Assembly (NCBI GenBank): GCA_017255395.1
Contig: JAFKDC010000006.1
Location: 1-41,574, forward strand
DNA from: Enemella evansiae
GTDB taxonomy: Bacteria; Pseudomonadota; Alphaproteobacteria; Rhodobacterales; Rhodobacteraceae
Length of the DNA stretch: 41,574 bases
Reading direction: 5' to 3'
The notes beneath the pieces are model-generated. The model saw nothing but the letters and a program-made list of their open reading frames with translations. It did no database searches and had not been told where the DNA came from. Position 1 is the first letter of the stretch; every line of letters begins with the position of its first letter. Shown one piece after another: positions 7,595-16,525 of this stretch. A program made the translations under genes and the position numbers.

Positions 7595-8941
7595 ATGCCC
7601 GCCCCCAGTGCCGACTGGCTCACCGACCGCCCGCAAGTCAGAACCATCCGCGCCGCCGCTTGTGACCTGAACGGCGTGCCGCGCGGCAAGCGCATGCCGA
7701 TCCCCTCGGCGCGCAAGCTGCTGACCGACGGCACGCGCTTTCCGCTGTCCGCGCTCAGCCTAGACATCTGGGGCGAGGACATCGACGACAGCCCGCTGGT
7801 CTTCGACACCGGCGACCGGGACGGAAACCTCTTCCCGACAGAACGCGGGTTCGTGCCCATGCCATGGCTGGAGGCGCCGACCGCGCTGGTGCCGATCTGG
7901 ATGTACCGCGAGGACGGGCGCGCCTATGACGGCGACCCGCGCCACGCCCTGCGCTTCGTCATGGAACGGTTCAAGGCGCGCGGGCTGACGCCGGTGGTCG
8001 CGGTCGAGCTGGAGTTCTTCCTGATCGACGACTCGGGGCGCAACCTGCAGGTGCCGATCTCGCCTCGGTCGAACAAGCGGCGCAAGGCGGCAGAGATCCT
8101 GTCGATCCGGGCGCTGGATGCCTTCGACAGCTTCTTCACCGACCTTTACGAGGCCTGCGAGGCCATGGACATTCCCGCCGACACCGCCATTTCCGAGGCG
8201 GGTCTGGGGCAGTTCGAGATCAATCTCGTGCATACGGACGACGCGCTGAAGGCGGCGGACGATGCCTGGCTCTTCAAGATGCTGGTGAAGGGTCTGGCGC
8301 GGCGGCACGGTTTCGCGGCCTCTTTCATGGCCAAGCCCTACGAAGATTACGCGGGTTCGGGGATGCACGCGCATTTCTCGGTGCTGGACGAAGACGGGCG
8401 CAACATCTTCGACGATGGCGGCCCGCGCGGCACGGATGTGCTGCGCCATGCCATCGCCGGGTGCCTGAACGCCATGTCCGACAGCACGCTGGTCTTTGCG
8501 CCGCACCTGAACAGCTACGACCGGCTGGTGCCGGATGCCCACGCGCCCATCGGCATCGCATGGGCCTACGAGAACCGCACGGCGGCGATCCGCGTGCCCT
8601 CGGGTGCGCCAGTGGCGCGGCGCATCGAGCACCGGGTCTCGGGCGGCGACGTGAACCCCTACCTCGCGCTGGCCGCCATCCTCGGCGCCGCGCTGACCGG
8701 CATCGAGGACGGCGTGATGCCGCCCGACCCGATCACCGGCAATGCCTATGCGCTGGACCTGCCGGTGATCCCCACGGACTGGGGCTCTGCGATCGCGGCC
8801 TTCGAGAAATCGCAGGTGATCCCGCGCATCTTCCCGGCGGAACTGATCCGCAACTTCCTGCTGACCAAGAAGCAGGAACGGCACTACATGGCCGAACTCA
8901 GCGAGACCGAGCAGGTCGAGATCTACCTCGACACGGTCTGA
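7595..8941 (+). CDS. Glutamine synthetase family protein (gamma-glutamyl-amine ligase type), first copy
   Basis: ATP-dependent ligase of the glutamine synthetase fold, 448 residues, probably joining glutamate to an amine (PuuA/IpuC-like) rather than to ammonia. Visible motifs are the metal/glutamate site VELEFF, GLGQFEIN, MAKPYEDYAGSGMHAHFS, the NSYDRL segment, ENRTAAIRVP and RRIEHRV. The N-terminal beta-grasp part is present (AACDLNGVPRGKRMP). The adenylylation-loop Tyr of canonical GlnA is not evident. The ATG at 7595 has GAGG 5 bases upstream. It starts the block with the amidotransferase, second ligase and FAD oxidase. The substrate cannot be read from the sequence; an amine or basic amino acid delivered by the upstream importer is the most economical inference. 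Confidence 0.88.
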   Translation: MPAPSADWLTDRPQVRTIRAAACDLNGVPRGKRMPIPSARKLLTDGTRFPLSALSLDIWGEDIDDSPLVFDTGDRDGNLFPTERGFVPMPWLEAPTALVPIWMYREDGRAYDGDPRHALRFVMERFKARGLTPVVAVELEFFLIDDSGRNLQVPISPRSNKRRKAAEILSIRALDAFDSFFTDLYEACEAMDIPADTAISEAGLGQFEINLVHTDDALKAADDAWLFKMLVKGLARRHGFAASFMAKPYEDYAGSGMHAHFSVLDEDGRNIFDDGGPRGTDVLRHAIAGCLNAMSDSTLVFAPHLNSYDRLVPDAHAPIGIAWAYENRTAAIRVPSGAPVARRIEHRVSGGDVNPYLALAAILGAALTGIEDGVMPPDPITGNAYALDLPVIPTDWGSAIAAFEKSQVIPRIFPAELIRNFLLTKKQERHYMAELSETEQVEIYLDTV

Positions 8942-8947
8942 GGCCAA

Positions 8948-8982
8948 GCGCGCGGGCCGCTTGCGGCGCGGCGCCCGCGCGC
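8948..8982. repeat. GC-rich hairpin between ligase and amidotransferase genes
   Basis: GCGCGCGGGC at 8948-8957 pairs perfectly with 8973-8982 across a 15-base loop. There is no T-tract, so it is more likely an mRNA-stability or partial attenuation structure than a full terminator. Confidence 0.45.
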
Positions 8983-9014
8983 ATACGGTCGCCGCGATCT
9001 CCAACAGGTGACAC

Positions 9015-9698
9015 ATGAAGATCGGCATTCTGCAAACGGGACTCGTGGTGCCCGAACTGGCAGCCGAACACGGCCAGTACCCCGACATGTTCGCACGCCT
9101 TCTGGCCCGCGAGGGCTTTGACTTCGAAAGCTGGTCGGTGGTCGAGGGCGACTTTCCCCCCGGCCCCGAGGCGGCGGAGGGCTGGCTTATCACCGGCTCG
9201 AAACACGGTGTTTACGAGGACCATCCCTGGATTCCCCCGCTGGAGGCCTTGATTCGCGACATTGTTGCCGCCGACAAGCCGCTGATCGGGGTCTGTTTCG
9301 GCCACCAGATCATCGCGCAGGCGCTGGGGGGAAAGGTCGAAAAATACCCCGGGGGCTGGGCCGTGGGTCCGCGCGAATACGACTTTCCCGATGGTCCGAA
9401 GGTCGTGCAGGCCTGGCATCAGGACCAGGTAACCCAGGCGCCCGAAGGCGCGCAGACCGTCGCATCAAACGCGTTCTGCGCCCATGCGGCGCTGCTCTAC
9501 CCGGGCAAGGCCTACACGGTGCAGCCACATCCCGAATTCGACGCCACCTTTACCCGTGGGCTGATCGAGAAACGCGGGCGCGGCGTGGTGCCGGACACCC
9601 TGCTGGAGGAAGCCAGCGCCACGGTGGACCGAAAGTTGGACAGCGACGACATCGCCCGGCAATTCGCGCGGTTCTTCCGCCACAGGAGCATCGCATGA
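9015..9698 (+). CDS. Class I glutamine amidotransferase-like protein
   Basis: A 227-residue protein with the triad-type glutamine amidotransferase fold. The nucleophile is Cys94 in GVCFGHQ, with His172 and Glu174 in QPHPEF. It resembles the stand-alone GMP-synthase-like amidotransferases (YfeJ type) more than PuuD, which has a different lead-in to the Cys. In this setting it most likely hydrolyses a gamma-glutamyl compound, releasing glutamate at the end of the pathway. That role is inferred from context. The ATG at 9015 has AGGTGA 4-10 bases upstream. Its TGA overlaps an ATG (ATGA at 9695-9698), suggesting translational coupling to the next gene. Confidence 0.88.
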   Translation: MKIGILQTGLVVPELAAEHGQYPDMFARLLAREGFDFESWSVVEGDFPPGPEAAEGWLITGSKHGVYEDHPWIPPLEALIRDIVAADKPLIGVCFGHQIIAQALGGKVEKYPGGWAVGPREYDFPDGPKVVQAWHQDQVTQAPEGAQTVASNAFCAHAALLYPGKAYTVQPHPEFDATFTRGLIEKRGRGVVPDTLLEEASATVDRKLDSDDIARQFARFFRHRSIA

Positions 9699-9760
9699 CT
9701 GCCACCGGCAACACCCCGCCCCGCACCGAAAGCGCCGAGCGCCCGGCAAAGGAGACACCG

Positions 9761-11119
9761 ATGACCGACTGGACCGCCGCCCTGCCCGACTCCGCCGTGG
9801 CCTACCTCGAGGGGCGCAGGCTCGACGAAGTGGAATGCGTGATCTCGGACCTGCCGGGCATCGCGCGCGGCAAGGCCGTGCCGGCGAGCAAGTTCGCCAA
9901 GCAGAAGCACTTCCACCTGCCCGACTCGATCTTCTTCCAGACCATCACCGGCGACTGGTCCGAGGCCGCGGACGAGGACGGCTTCATCGAGAAGGACATG
10001 ATCCTGAAGCCGGACATGAGCACCGCCACGGCTGCGCCATGGACCGGGGACTGGACGCTTCAGGTGATCCACGACGCCTATGACCGGCATGGCGCGCCCA
10101 TCCCCTACGCGCCGCGCAACGTGCTGAAGCGGGTGGTCGATCTCTACAAGGCGCAGGGCTGGAAGCCCGTCGTGGCGCCAGAGATGGAGTTCTTCCTCAT
10201 TGCCCGAAACCTCGACCCGGCCAAGGACATCGCGCCGATGACCGGGCGCTCTGGCCGCCCCGCCGCCGCGCGGCAGGCGTACAGCATGACCGCCGTGGAC
10301 GAGTTCGGGCCGGTGATCGACGACATCTACGATTTCGCCGAGAGCCAGGGTTTCGAGATCGACGGCATCACGCAGGAAGGCGGCGCGGGCCAGCTGGAAA
10401 TCAACCTGCGCCATGGCGACCCGGTGAAGCTGGCGGACGAGGTGTTCTACTTCAAGCGGCTGATCCGCGAGGCGGCGCTGCGACACGACTGTTTCGCGAC
10501 CTTCATGGCCAAGCCCATCGCCGACGAGCCGGGCAGCGCCATGCACATCCACCACTCGATCCTCGATATCGAGACGGGGCAGAACCTGTTCTCCGGCCCG
10601 CAGGGCGGCGAGACGGATATGTTCTACCACTTCATCGGCGGGTTGCAGACCCATCTGCCCGCCGCCATCGCGGTCATGGCGCCCTATGTGAACAGCTACC
10701 GGCGCTACGTGAAGGACCACGCGGCACCGATCAACCTGGAATGGGGCCGCGACAACCGGACCACTGGCATCCGCATCCCGCTGTCCGAACCGCAGGGCCG
10801 CCGGGTCGAGAACCGGCTGGCGGGGATGGATTGCAACCCCTACCTCGGCATCGCCGCCTCGCTGGCCTGCGGCTATCTGGGGCTGATGGAAGAGCGCCGC
10901 CCGACCAAACAGTTCCGGGGCGATGCCTACGAGGGCGACGGCGACTTCCCGCAGGTGCTGGGACAGGCGCTGGATGTCTTCGACGAGGCCAGCGCGCTGC
11001 ACGAGGTGCTGGGGCCGGAGTTCTGCCGGGTCTATGCCACGGTGAAGCGGGCGGAATACGAGGAGTTCCTGCAGGTGATCTCTCCTTGGGAGCGCGAGCA
11101 CCTGCTGCTGAACGTGTAA
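9761..11119 (+). CDS. Glutamine synthetase family protein (gamma-glutamylputrescine synthetase-like), second copy
   Basis: A second ligase of the glutamine synthetase fold, 452 residues, with PEMEFF, GGAGQLEINLRHGD, MAKPIADEPGSAMHIHHS, NSYRRYV, DNRTTGIRIP and RRVENRLAGMDCNPYL. It is closer by eye to PuuA-type gamma-glutamylpolyamine synthetases than the first copy, from which it is clearly diverged. I place the start at 9761, which has a strong AAGGAGA and gives the family-like N-terminus MTDWTAALPDS. An in-frame ATG at 9695 also has AGGAG upstream, overlaps the stop of the amidotransferase gene, and would add 22 low-complexity residues. It is followed by a repeat element and then the FAD oxidoreductase. 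Confidence 0.9.
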   Translation: MTDWTAALPDSAVAYLEGRRLDEVECVISDLPGIARGKAVPASKFAKQKHFHLPDSIFFQTITGDWSEAADEDGFIEKDMILKPDMSTATAAPWTGDWTLQVIHDAYDRHGAPIPYAPRNVLKRVVDLYKAQGWKPVVAPEMEFFLIARNLDPAKDIAPMTGRSGRPAAARQAYSMTAVDEFGPVIDDIYDFAESQGFEIDGITQEGGAGQLEINLRHGDPVKLADEVFYFKRLIREAALRHDCFATFMAKPIADEPGSAMHIHHSILDIETGQNLFSGPQGGETDMFYHFIGGLQTHLPAAIAVMAPYVNSYRRYVKDHAAPINLEWGRDNRTTGIRIPLSEPQGRRVENRLAGMDCNPYLGIAASLACGYLGLMEERRPTKQFRGDAYEGDGDFPQVLGQALDVFDEASALHEVLGPEFCRVYATVKRAEYEEFLQVISPWEREHLLLNV

Positions 11120-11168
11120 CCCCCGGCGGGTTCCCCTGAGGGGCGCCTTGCGGCGCGCATTCACTCTT

Positions 11169-11238
11169 GGGGGCGTTGCCCCCAAACCCCCGCCGGGGCG
11201 CTGCCCCGGACCCCGGGATATTTTTGGACAGAAGAAAC
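11169..11238 (+). repeat. Intergenic repeat element, copy 2
   Basis: This copy has two hairpins, GGGGGC-GTT-GCCCCC at 11169-11183 and CCGGGGC-GCT-GCCCCGG at 11193-11209, followed by CCCCGGGATATTTTT and GGACAGAAGAAA. As with copy 1, it ends a few bases before the ribosome-binding site and start codon of the downstream gene (11252). Confidence 0.88.
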
Positions 11239-11251
11239 CGGGAGACGCTCC

Positions 11252-12556
11252 GTGGACCTGTTGTTTGCCAATGATCGCCGCGGGGCCTATCCCGACAGCT
11301 GGTACGCGGCCTCGGTCAATCTGCCGGAGGCGCGGCCCGCGCTGAGGGGCGCGGTACGGGCCGATGTCTGCGTGGTCGGCGGCGGCTATACCGGGCTGTC
11401 GGCGGCGCTGCATCTGGCAGAGGCCGGGCTGGACGTGGTGCTGCTGGAGGCGCATCGGGCGGGCTTTGGCGCCTCGGGGCGGAACGGCGGGCAGCTGGGA
11501 TCGGGCCAGAGGCAGGACCAGCAGGTGCTGGAGAGCATGGTCGGCGTGGAGGCCGCGCGGCGGCTGTGGGATCTGGGCGAGGACGCCAAGGCCCTGGTGC
11601 GGGATCTGGTAGCGCGGCACGGCATCGACTGCCACCTGAAGGACGGGGTGGCCTGGGCCGCGTCCTCGGAACGGCATTTTCGCGATTTCGCCGGTTATGC
11701 CGAACACATGCAGCGGCGGCATGGCTACGGGATCGAAGTGCTGGAGCGCGAGGCCTTCCATGCGCTCTGCCCCTCTCCGGCCTATCGCGGCGGTCTCCTT
11801 GATATGGGCGCCGCGCATCTGCATCCGCTGGCGCTGGCATTGGGGCTGGCGCGGGCGGCGGAGGGCGCCGGCGCGCGGATCCACGAGGGATCCTGGGTCA
11901 CCGGGATCGCGCGCGGGGCACGGCGGGTGACGGTGCGGACCGAGCGTGGCAGCGTCGAGGCGGATCACCTGATCCTCGCCTGCAACGGCTATCTTGGCGG
12001 GCTGGACGGTCAGGTTGCCGCCCGCGTCATGCCGATCAACAATTTCGTCGTCGCGACCGAGCCGCTGGGCGCGCGCAGCGCCGAGGTTCTGACCCGCGAC
12101 GTCGCGGTCGCCGACGACAAGTTCGTCGTCAACTATTTCCGGCTGTCGCATGACCGGCGGCTCTTATTCGGCGGCGGTGAGAGCTATGGGTACCGCTTTC
12201 CCGCCGACATCGCCGCCAAGGTGCGCAAGCCCATGCTGGAGATCTATCCGGCCCTGAAGGACGTCAGGATCGACCAGGCTTGGGGCGGCACCCTGGCAAT
12301 TACCATGAAGCGGCTGCCCTTCCTGGCGCGCCTGGCGCCCAATGTGCTGACCGCATCGGGCTATTCCGGCCATGGTGTCGGCAATGCCGTGCAGGCGGGC
12401 AAGCTGATGGCCGAGGCGGTGCGCGGGCAATCCGCCGGTTTCGACAGCTTCGCCGCCCTGCCCGCCCCGGCCTTTCCCGGCGGCGCCGCGCTGCGCACGC
12501 CGCTTCTGGTGCTGGCCATGAGCTGGTTCGCGATGCGCGACCGGCTGGGGCTGTAG
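11252..12556 (+). CDS. puuB: FAD-dependent oxidoreductase, gamma-glutamylputrescine oxidase (PuuB) type
   Basis: A 434-residue flavoprotein of the DAO (glycine/D-amino acid oxidase) family. The FAD-binding Rossmann motif VCVVGGGYTGLSAALHLAEAG begins near residue 39, followed by E-A-H and the FGASGRNGGQ segment typical of PuuB-like enzymes. The C-terminal GYSGHGVGNAVQAGKL is the second FAD contact. In the Puu pathway this enzyme oxidises the gamma-glutamylated amine to an aldehyde, releasing ammonia and hydrogen peroxide. Here the exact substrate is unknown. The GTG at 11252 has GGGAG about 8 bases upstream. No aldehyde dehydrogenase (PuuC) gene is in the window, so that step must be done elsewhere or replaced. 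Confidence 0.87.
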   Translation: MDLLFANDRRGAYPDSWYAASVNLPEARPALRGAVRADVCVVGGGYTGLSAALHLAEAGLDVVLLEAHRAGFGASGRNGGQLGSGQRQDQQVLESMVGVEAARRLWDLGEDAKALVRDLVARHGIDCHLKDGVAWAASSERHFRDFAGYAEHMQRRHGYGIEVLEREAFHALCPSPAYRGGLLDMGAAHLHPLALALGLARAAEGAGARIHEGSWVTGIARGARRVTVRTERGSVEADHLILACNGYLGGLDGQVAARVMPINNFVVATEPLGARSAEVLTRDVAVADDKFVVNYFRLSHDRRLLFGGGESYGYRFPADIAAKVRKPMLEIYPALKDVRIDQAWGGTLAITMKRLPFLARLAPNVLTASGYSGHGVGNAVQAGKLMAEAVRGQSAGFDSFAALPAPAFPGGAALRTPLLVLAMSWFAMRDRLGL

Positions 12557-12658
12557 ATTTCACACAGATGTAACCAAACGGAGCATTTCCGGCGGGACAA
12601 GACTGTCTTCGCCGTGATATAAGCATTTTGAAAGACAGAATTCAGGAAATCGAAAGAT

Positions 12659-13858
12659 ATGCTTCCAAACATGCATGACGCAGAGCCGATCCCGGCCGAG
12701 GCCCGCGCCGAGATCGACCGCCTTCTGCAAAGCGGCGACCTCTTCCGCTACACCGCCGCCGAGGATGCCCCCGTCACGCTGCTGGAACGCGAGTTCGCCG
12801 CCCATCTTGGTGCGCGTTACGCGCTGGCCGTCTCCAGCTGTTCCGCCGCGCTGTTCCTGTCGCTGAAGGCGCTGGACCTGCCGCGCGGCGCCCGCGTGCT
12901 GATCCCCGGCTTTACCTTTGCCGCCGTGCCGTCCTCGATCATCCATGCGGACTGCCTGCCGGTGCTCTGCGAGGTAGGCGAGGATTACCGCATCGACATG
13001 CGCGACTTCGAGGCGAAGCTGGACGGCGTGCAGGCGGTCATTGTCAGCCACATGCGCGGGCATACCTCGGACATGGACGCCATCATGGCGCTCTGCGCGC
13101 AGCGCGACATCCCCGTCGTCGAGGACGCGGCGCATTCGCTGGGCACCACCTGGCATGGCCGCAATATCGGTACGCTGGGCCGCATCGGCTGCTTCAGCTT
13201 CCAGAGCTACAAGCTGCTGAACGCGGGCGAAGGCGGCATCCTCGTCACCGACGACGCCGACCTCGTGGCGCGGGCGGTGATCCTGTCGGGCGCCTACGAG
13301 CATATGTGGAAGAAGCATCTGGACGACAGCGACCCGGCGCTGGCCGAGGCCTTCGACCGCTTGCAGAACCAGTTGCCGCTGTACAATCTTCGCATGTCCA
13401 ACCTCTCGGCGGCGGTGATCCGGCCGCAGATGCCGCATATCGCGCGACGTGTCGCCGACGGGCGGCGCAACCACGACCGCGTGGCCGCGCAGATCGACCG
13501 CAGCGCCTGGATCTCGGTCCCGGGCAAGCTTCCGCCCGAGGAACGCGCACCGGATTCGCTGCAATTCAACCTCTGCGGCATGGATGACGCGCAGGTCGCC
13601 CGCTTTGTCGAGGCGGCGGGCGCGGAGGGCGTCAAGGTGCAGGTCTTCGGTCAGAGCCAGGACAATGCCCGGGCCTTCTGGAACTGGCAGTTCCTGCCCG
13701 AGATGCCCGAGCTTCCGCGCACCCGTGCCATGCTGGCGCGCGCCTGCGATACCCGCCTGCCCGCCCGCCTGACAGAGGCCGATTGCGATGCGGTGGCAGG
13801 CGTGCTTCTGGCCGCCGCCGAGGCTGCCATGGGCGAGGTCAAGCGATACGGCACCTGA
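12659..13858 (+). CDS. DegT/DnrJ/EryC1/StrS family PLP aminotransferase
   Basis: A 399-residue fold-type I PLP enzyme. The cofactor Lys is probably K185 in FQSYKLLNAGEGG, preceded by VVEDAAHSLG, which carries the PLP-contacting Asp. PGFTFAAVPSSI and SSCSAALFL are also typical. Relatives transfer amino groups in sugar or secondary-metabolite synthesis, and no sugar-nucleotide genes are nearby. The position 102 bp after the FAD oxidase suggests a possible role in amine catabolism, which is inference. The leader from 12557 is less GC-rich (GTGATATAAGC near 12615), which may be a promoter, so it could be an independent unit. An intrinsic-type hairpin follows the gene. AGGA lies about 13 bases before the ATG. 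Confidence 0.85.
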   Translation: MLPNMHDAEPIPAEARAEIDRLLQSGDLFRYTAAEDAPVTLLEREFAAHLGARYALAVSSCSAALFLSLKALDLPRGARVLIPGFTFAAVPSSIIHADCLPVLCEVGEDYRIDMRDFEAKLDGVQAVIVSHMRGHTSDMDAIMALCAQRDIPVVEDAAHSLGTTWHGRNIGTLGRIGCFSFQSYKLLNAGEGGILVTDDADLVARAVILSGAYEHMWKKHLDDSDPALAEAFDRLQNQLPLYNLRMSNLSAAVIRPQMPHIARRVADGRRNHDRVAAQIDRSAWISVPGKLPPEERAPDSLQFNLCGMDDAQVARFVEAAGAEGVKVQVFGQSQDNARAFWNWQFLPEMPELPRTRAMLARACDTRLPARLTEADCDAVAGVLLAAAEAAMGEVKRYGT

Positions 13859-14169
13859 CCCCGGGCAGGGACCCGGCACAAGCAAGCGGGCGCGGTGCAT
13901 GACATCCGTGCCCGCTTTGCCTGCCCGGCGGGGCGACCCGGCGCGGTCAGCAATTCGGTCAAATCCGGCCCGCTGGGTAGTGATCGGCGGGCTTCCACGG
14001 CAGCAACGGCCCGGCGGGCGGTTCACCACGAAGCGTCAAAGCAGGCGATACGCCAAAGCCCCTGTGACCGCGCGCGGGTGGCCCCTGCGACGGGGACAAC
14101 GGGGATCATGGGCAAGGAGGAAAACCCGGCGCCCCGGCCCACAGCGTCAGGCCGCGCAGGCGGCGGCGA
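13859..14169. other. Intergenic region between convergent aminotransferase and phaR genes
   Basis: About 310 bases with no convincing gene. The left end carries the hairpin described next. The remainder is GC-rich, with only shadow reading frames, and I see no further structure that I can support. Confidence 0.4.
13884..13917 (+). terminator. Hairpin terminator after the aminotransferase gene
   Basis: AAGCGGGCGCGG at 13884-13895 pairs with CCGTGCCCGCTT at 13906-13917 with one mismatch in twelve and a 10-base loop. It lies 26 bases past the stop codon and ends in CTTTG. The T-run is short, so termination strength is uncertain. Confidence 0.65.
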
Positions 14170-14700
14170 TCACTTGCCGAGTTTGGCCAGCTTCTTCTGA
14201 AGCTCTGCGAGTTCCTTCTTGATCGCGTCCAGATCCTCTGCGCCCTCTTCGCGCGCGGGACCAGAGCCTGCCGCCATGCCGCCGGTCATGGCCTTCACGA
14301 AGGCCTCTTGCTGGGCCTGCATCGCCTCGAAGCCCTTCACGGCCATGGGGTTCACCGAACCCATGTTCTCGACCCACTTGGACTGGCTGTCGCGAAACAT
14401 CTCGAAGGTATGCGCCAGAAAGGCCGGCACCGCGCTGGTGGCTTGCGTGGTGTAGGATCGCACCAGATCGGTCAGGACATTGATCGGAAGGACCGATTCC
14501 CCCTTGCTCTCATGCTCTGCGACAATCTGCAAAAGATACTGCCGGGTCAGGTCGTCGCCGGATTTCAGGTCGACGATCTGGACGTCGCGGCCTTCGCGGA
14601 TGAAACCCGCGATATCCTCGAGCGTGACGTAATCCGAGGTCTCCGTGTTGTAGAGACGGCGACTGGCGTATCGCTTGATCAGAAGCGGCTTTTCAGTCAT
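14170..14700 (-). CDS. phaR: Polyhydroxyalkanoate synthesis repressor PhaR
   Basis: DNA- and PHA-binding repressor of phasin and its own gene in alphaproteobacteria. The 176-residue protein starts with the conserved PHA-accumulation regulator domain (LLIKRYASRRLYNTETSDYVTLEDIAG), followed by the regulatory repeat region (QYLLQIVAEHESKG to FLAHTFEMFRDSQ). It ends in a Lys/Glu/Leu-rich coiled-coil-like tail (IKKELAELQKKLAKLGK). The ATG at 14700 has GGGGAG upstream and matches the family start. No phaC, phaZ or phasin gene is in the window; they would lie elsewhere. A TGCA-type inverted repeat 38 bases upstream may be its autoregulatory site. Confidence 0.94.
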   Translation of the reverse strand: MTEKPLLIKRYASRRLYNTETSDYVTLEDIAGFIREGRDVQIVDLKSGDDLTRQYLLQIVAEHESKGESVLPINVLTDLVRSYTTQATSAVPAFLAHTFEMFRDSQSKWVENMGSVNPMAVKGFEAMQAQQEAFVKAMTGGMAAGSGPAREEGAEDLDAIKKELAELQKKLAKLGK

Positions 14701-14738
14701 GGCCAAGGGCTCCCCTTCCTCGTGTCTCGCCGCTGTCA

Positions 14739-14750
14739 TGCAGCGTTGCA
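14739..14750. promoter_or_regulatory. TGCA inverted repeat upstream of phaR (possible PhaR operator)
   Basis: TGCA-GCGT-TGCA at 14739-14750 is an inverted repeat of TGCA with a 4-base spacer, upstream of the phaR start codon. PhaR proteins of Paracoccus and Rhodobacter are known to bind TGC-rich dyads and to repress their own genes. Assigning this site to PhaR is inference. Confidence 0.45.
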
Positions 14751-14832
14751 GAAAAGCCTATGCGAGCGCAGAACAAAAAGGAAGCGTTTGTTTCGGTGAT
14801 GATTTTTGCGGGTTTCGCGGGCCGAGGAGGGC

Positions 14833-16377
14833 CTAGAAAAGGCTTCCCTGCTCGGGCGGCCTGGATTTTGCCGCAGGTGCAGCGCGCCGGGCCGGGCCGC
14901 CGCCAAGCTTCAGCCTGCCATCCGCGAACTCGATCTCCAGCCCGGTGGCCGCCTCGGCCTGCGCCTTGCTGGTCAGGACCTGGCCCTCGCCGCGCACCAC
15001 CGCATAGCCGCGCGCCAGCGTGGCGCGGTAGCCCAGCGTCTCGCGCAGGCGGTCAAGCGCCTCGACCCGCGCCGTCAGATCGGCCACCCGCGCGCCCTGC
15101 GCGCCATCGAGACGGCGAGACAGGTCCGCCAGCCGCTCGCGACCGGTGGCGATGTCGCGCTTCAGCGGCCGCAGGTCCAGCCGGTCGGCGCGCCGCGCCA
15201 GCGCCTCGCGCCGGGCGGTCACCAGCCGCGTCAGCGCGGGCCCCAGCCGCGCGGCACGATCGGCGGCGCGGTTGCGCTCTACAACAATGGCCCGGTGCAG
15301 CGTGGCCGGGCGCAGGCTGCCGGACTGCTCGGTCAGGATCAGGCGCTTGCGGTCGACGGCGCGGCGCAGCGCGCCCGGCAACCGTTCGTCGAGGTGATCC
15401 AGCCTCTGGCGCGGGCCGTCCAGCAGTTCCATTGGCCGGGGCAGCGCGCGGGCCAGATCGCGCAGCCGCTGGCCGCGCTGCTCGACCCGGTGGCCCATGG
15501 CCCGCGTCATGCGGGCGCCGAAATCCCGCGTCGCCGCCAGAAGCTCCAGCCGCACCGGCACCGCCATTTCGGCGGCGGCGGATGGGGTCGGCGCGCGCCG
15601 GTCCGAGGCGTAGTCAATCAGCGTCGTATCGGTCTCGTGCCCCACGGCGGAAATCAGCGGGATCGCACTGGCCGCCGCGGCGCGCACCACGATCTCTTCG
15701 TTGAAGCCCCAGAGATCCTCGACCGACCCGCCGCCCCGCGCGACGATCAGCAGGTCGGGCCGCGGCAGCGCGCCGCCCGGGGTCAGGCGGTTGAAACCCT
15801 CGATCCCCCGCGCCACCTCGGCGGCGCATTTCGCGCCCTGAACGGCAACCGGCCAGATCAGCACCTTGCGCGGGAACCGGTCCCGCAGCCGGTGCAGGAT
15901 GTCGCGGATCACCGCGCCAGAGGGCGAGGTCACCACCCCGATGACCTCCGGCAGATAGGGCAAGGGCCTCTTGCGGGCGGCATCGAACAGCCCCTCGGCC
16001 TGCAACTGTGCCTTGCGCTTCTCCAGCATCGCCATCAGCGCCCCGGCACCGGCGGGCGCCATGTCCTCGATGACGATCTGGTATTTCGACTGCCCGGGGA
16101 AGGTGGTCATGCGCCCGGTGACGATAACCTCCATCCCCTCCTCGGGGCGCATCTGAAGCCGCGCGGCCACGCCCTTCCAGACGATCCCCGCAATCACCGA
16201 CCGGTCGTCCTTCAGGTCGAGATAGACATGACCCGAGCGCGGGACCATCACCCGCCCCAGCTCGCCCCGCACCCGGACAAAGCCGAATTCGCCCTCGATG
16301 GTGCGCTTCACCGCGCCCGACAGTTCCGAAACGGTGAATTCCGGCGTATTGCCCGGCTCGTCGTCCAGCAGGTCCAT
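14833..16377 (-). CDS. xseA: Exodeoxyribonuclease VII large subunit
   Basis: Catalytic/large subunit of exonuclease VII, which together with the small subunit XseB degrades single-stranded DNA from both ends. The 514-residue protein has the N-terminal OB fold ([19 protein letters not shown], then [23 protein letters not shown]), the central nuclease region with [35 protein letters not shown] and [13 protein letters not shown], and a long Arg/Leu-rich coiled-coil part. It ends in a short low-complexity tail (EQGSLF). The start at 16377 fits the family. Farther-upstream in-frame starts would translate the repeat element at 16443-16502. No xseB is adjacent. It is divergent from purD. Confidence 0.95.
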   Translation of the reverse strand: MDLLDDEPGNTPEFTVSELSGAVKRTIEGEFGFVRVRGELGRVMVPRSGHVYLDLKDDRSVIAGIVWKGVAARLQMRPEEGMEVIVTGRMTTFPGQSKYQIVIEDMAPAGAGALMAMLEKRKAQLQAEGLFDAARKRPLPYLPEVIGVVTSPSGAVIRDILHRLRDRFPRKVLIWPVAVQGAKCAAEVARGIEGFNRLTPGGALPRPDLLIVARGGGSVEDLWGFNEEIVVRAAAASAIPLISAVGHETDTTLIDYASDRRAPTPSAAAEMAVPVRLELLAATRDFGARMTRAMGHRVEQRGQRLRDLARALPRPMELLDGPRQRLDHLDERLPGALRRAVDRKRLILTEQSGSLRPATLHRAIVVERNRAADRAARLGPALTRLVTARREALARRADRLDLRPLKRDIATGRERLADLSRRLDGAQGARVADLTARVEALDRLRETLGYRATLARGYAVVRGEGQVLTSKAQAEAATGLEIEFADGRLKLGGGPARRAAPAAKSRPPEQGSLF

Positions 16378-16442
16378 GGTGCCTCTCTTGCCCTTCGCGC
16401 CGCCCGACCTTAAACCGGCGCGCAACAAAGCGAAACCTGCCC

Positions 16443-16502
16443 TTCTTCTGTCCTGAAATATCCCGGGGGGCGAGCGCAGCGAGCGGGGGCAGAGCCCCCT
16501 CC
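16443..16502 (-). repeat. Intergenic repeat element, copy 3 (inverted)
   Basis: Read on the minus strand: hairpin GGGGGC-TCT-GCCCCC (16485-16499), spacer, CCCCGGGATATTT, then GGACAGAAGAA (ending near 16443). It fills the space between the divergent xseA and purD starts, with its 3' end pointing towards xseA. Confidence 0.86.
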
Positions 16503-16525
16503 CACCCTGCAAAGGAGACCGACCC

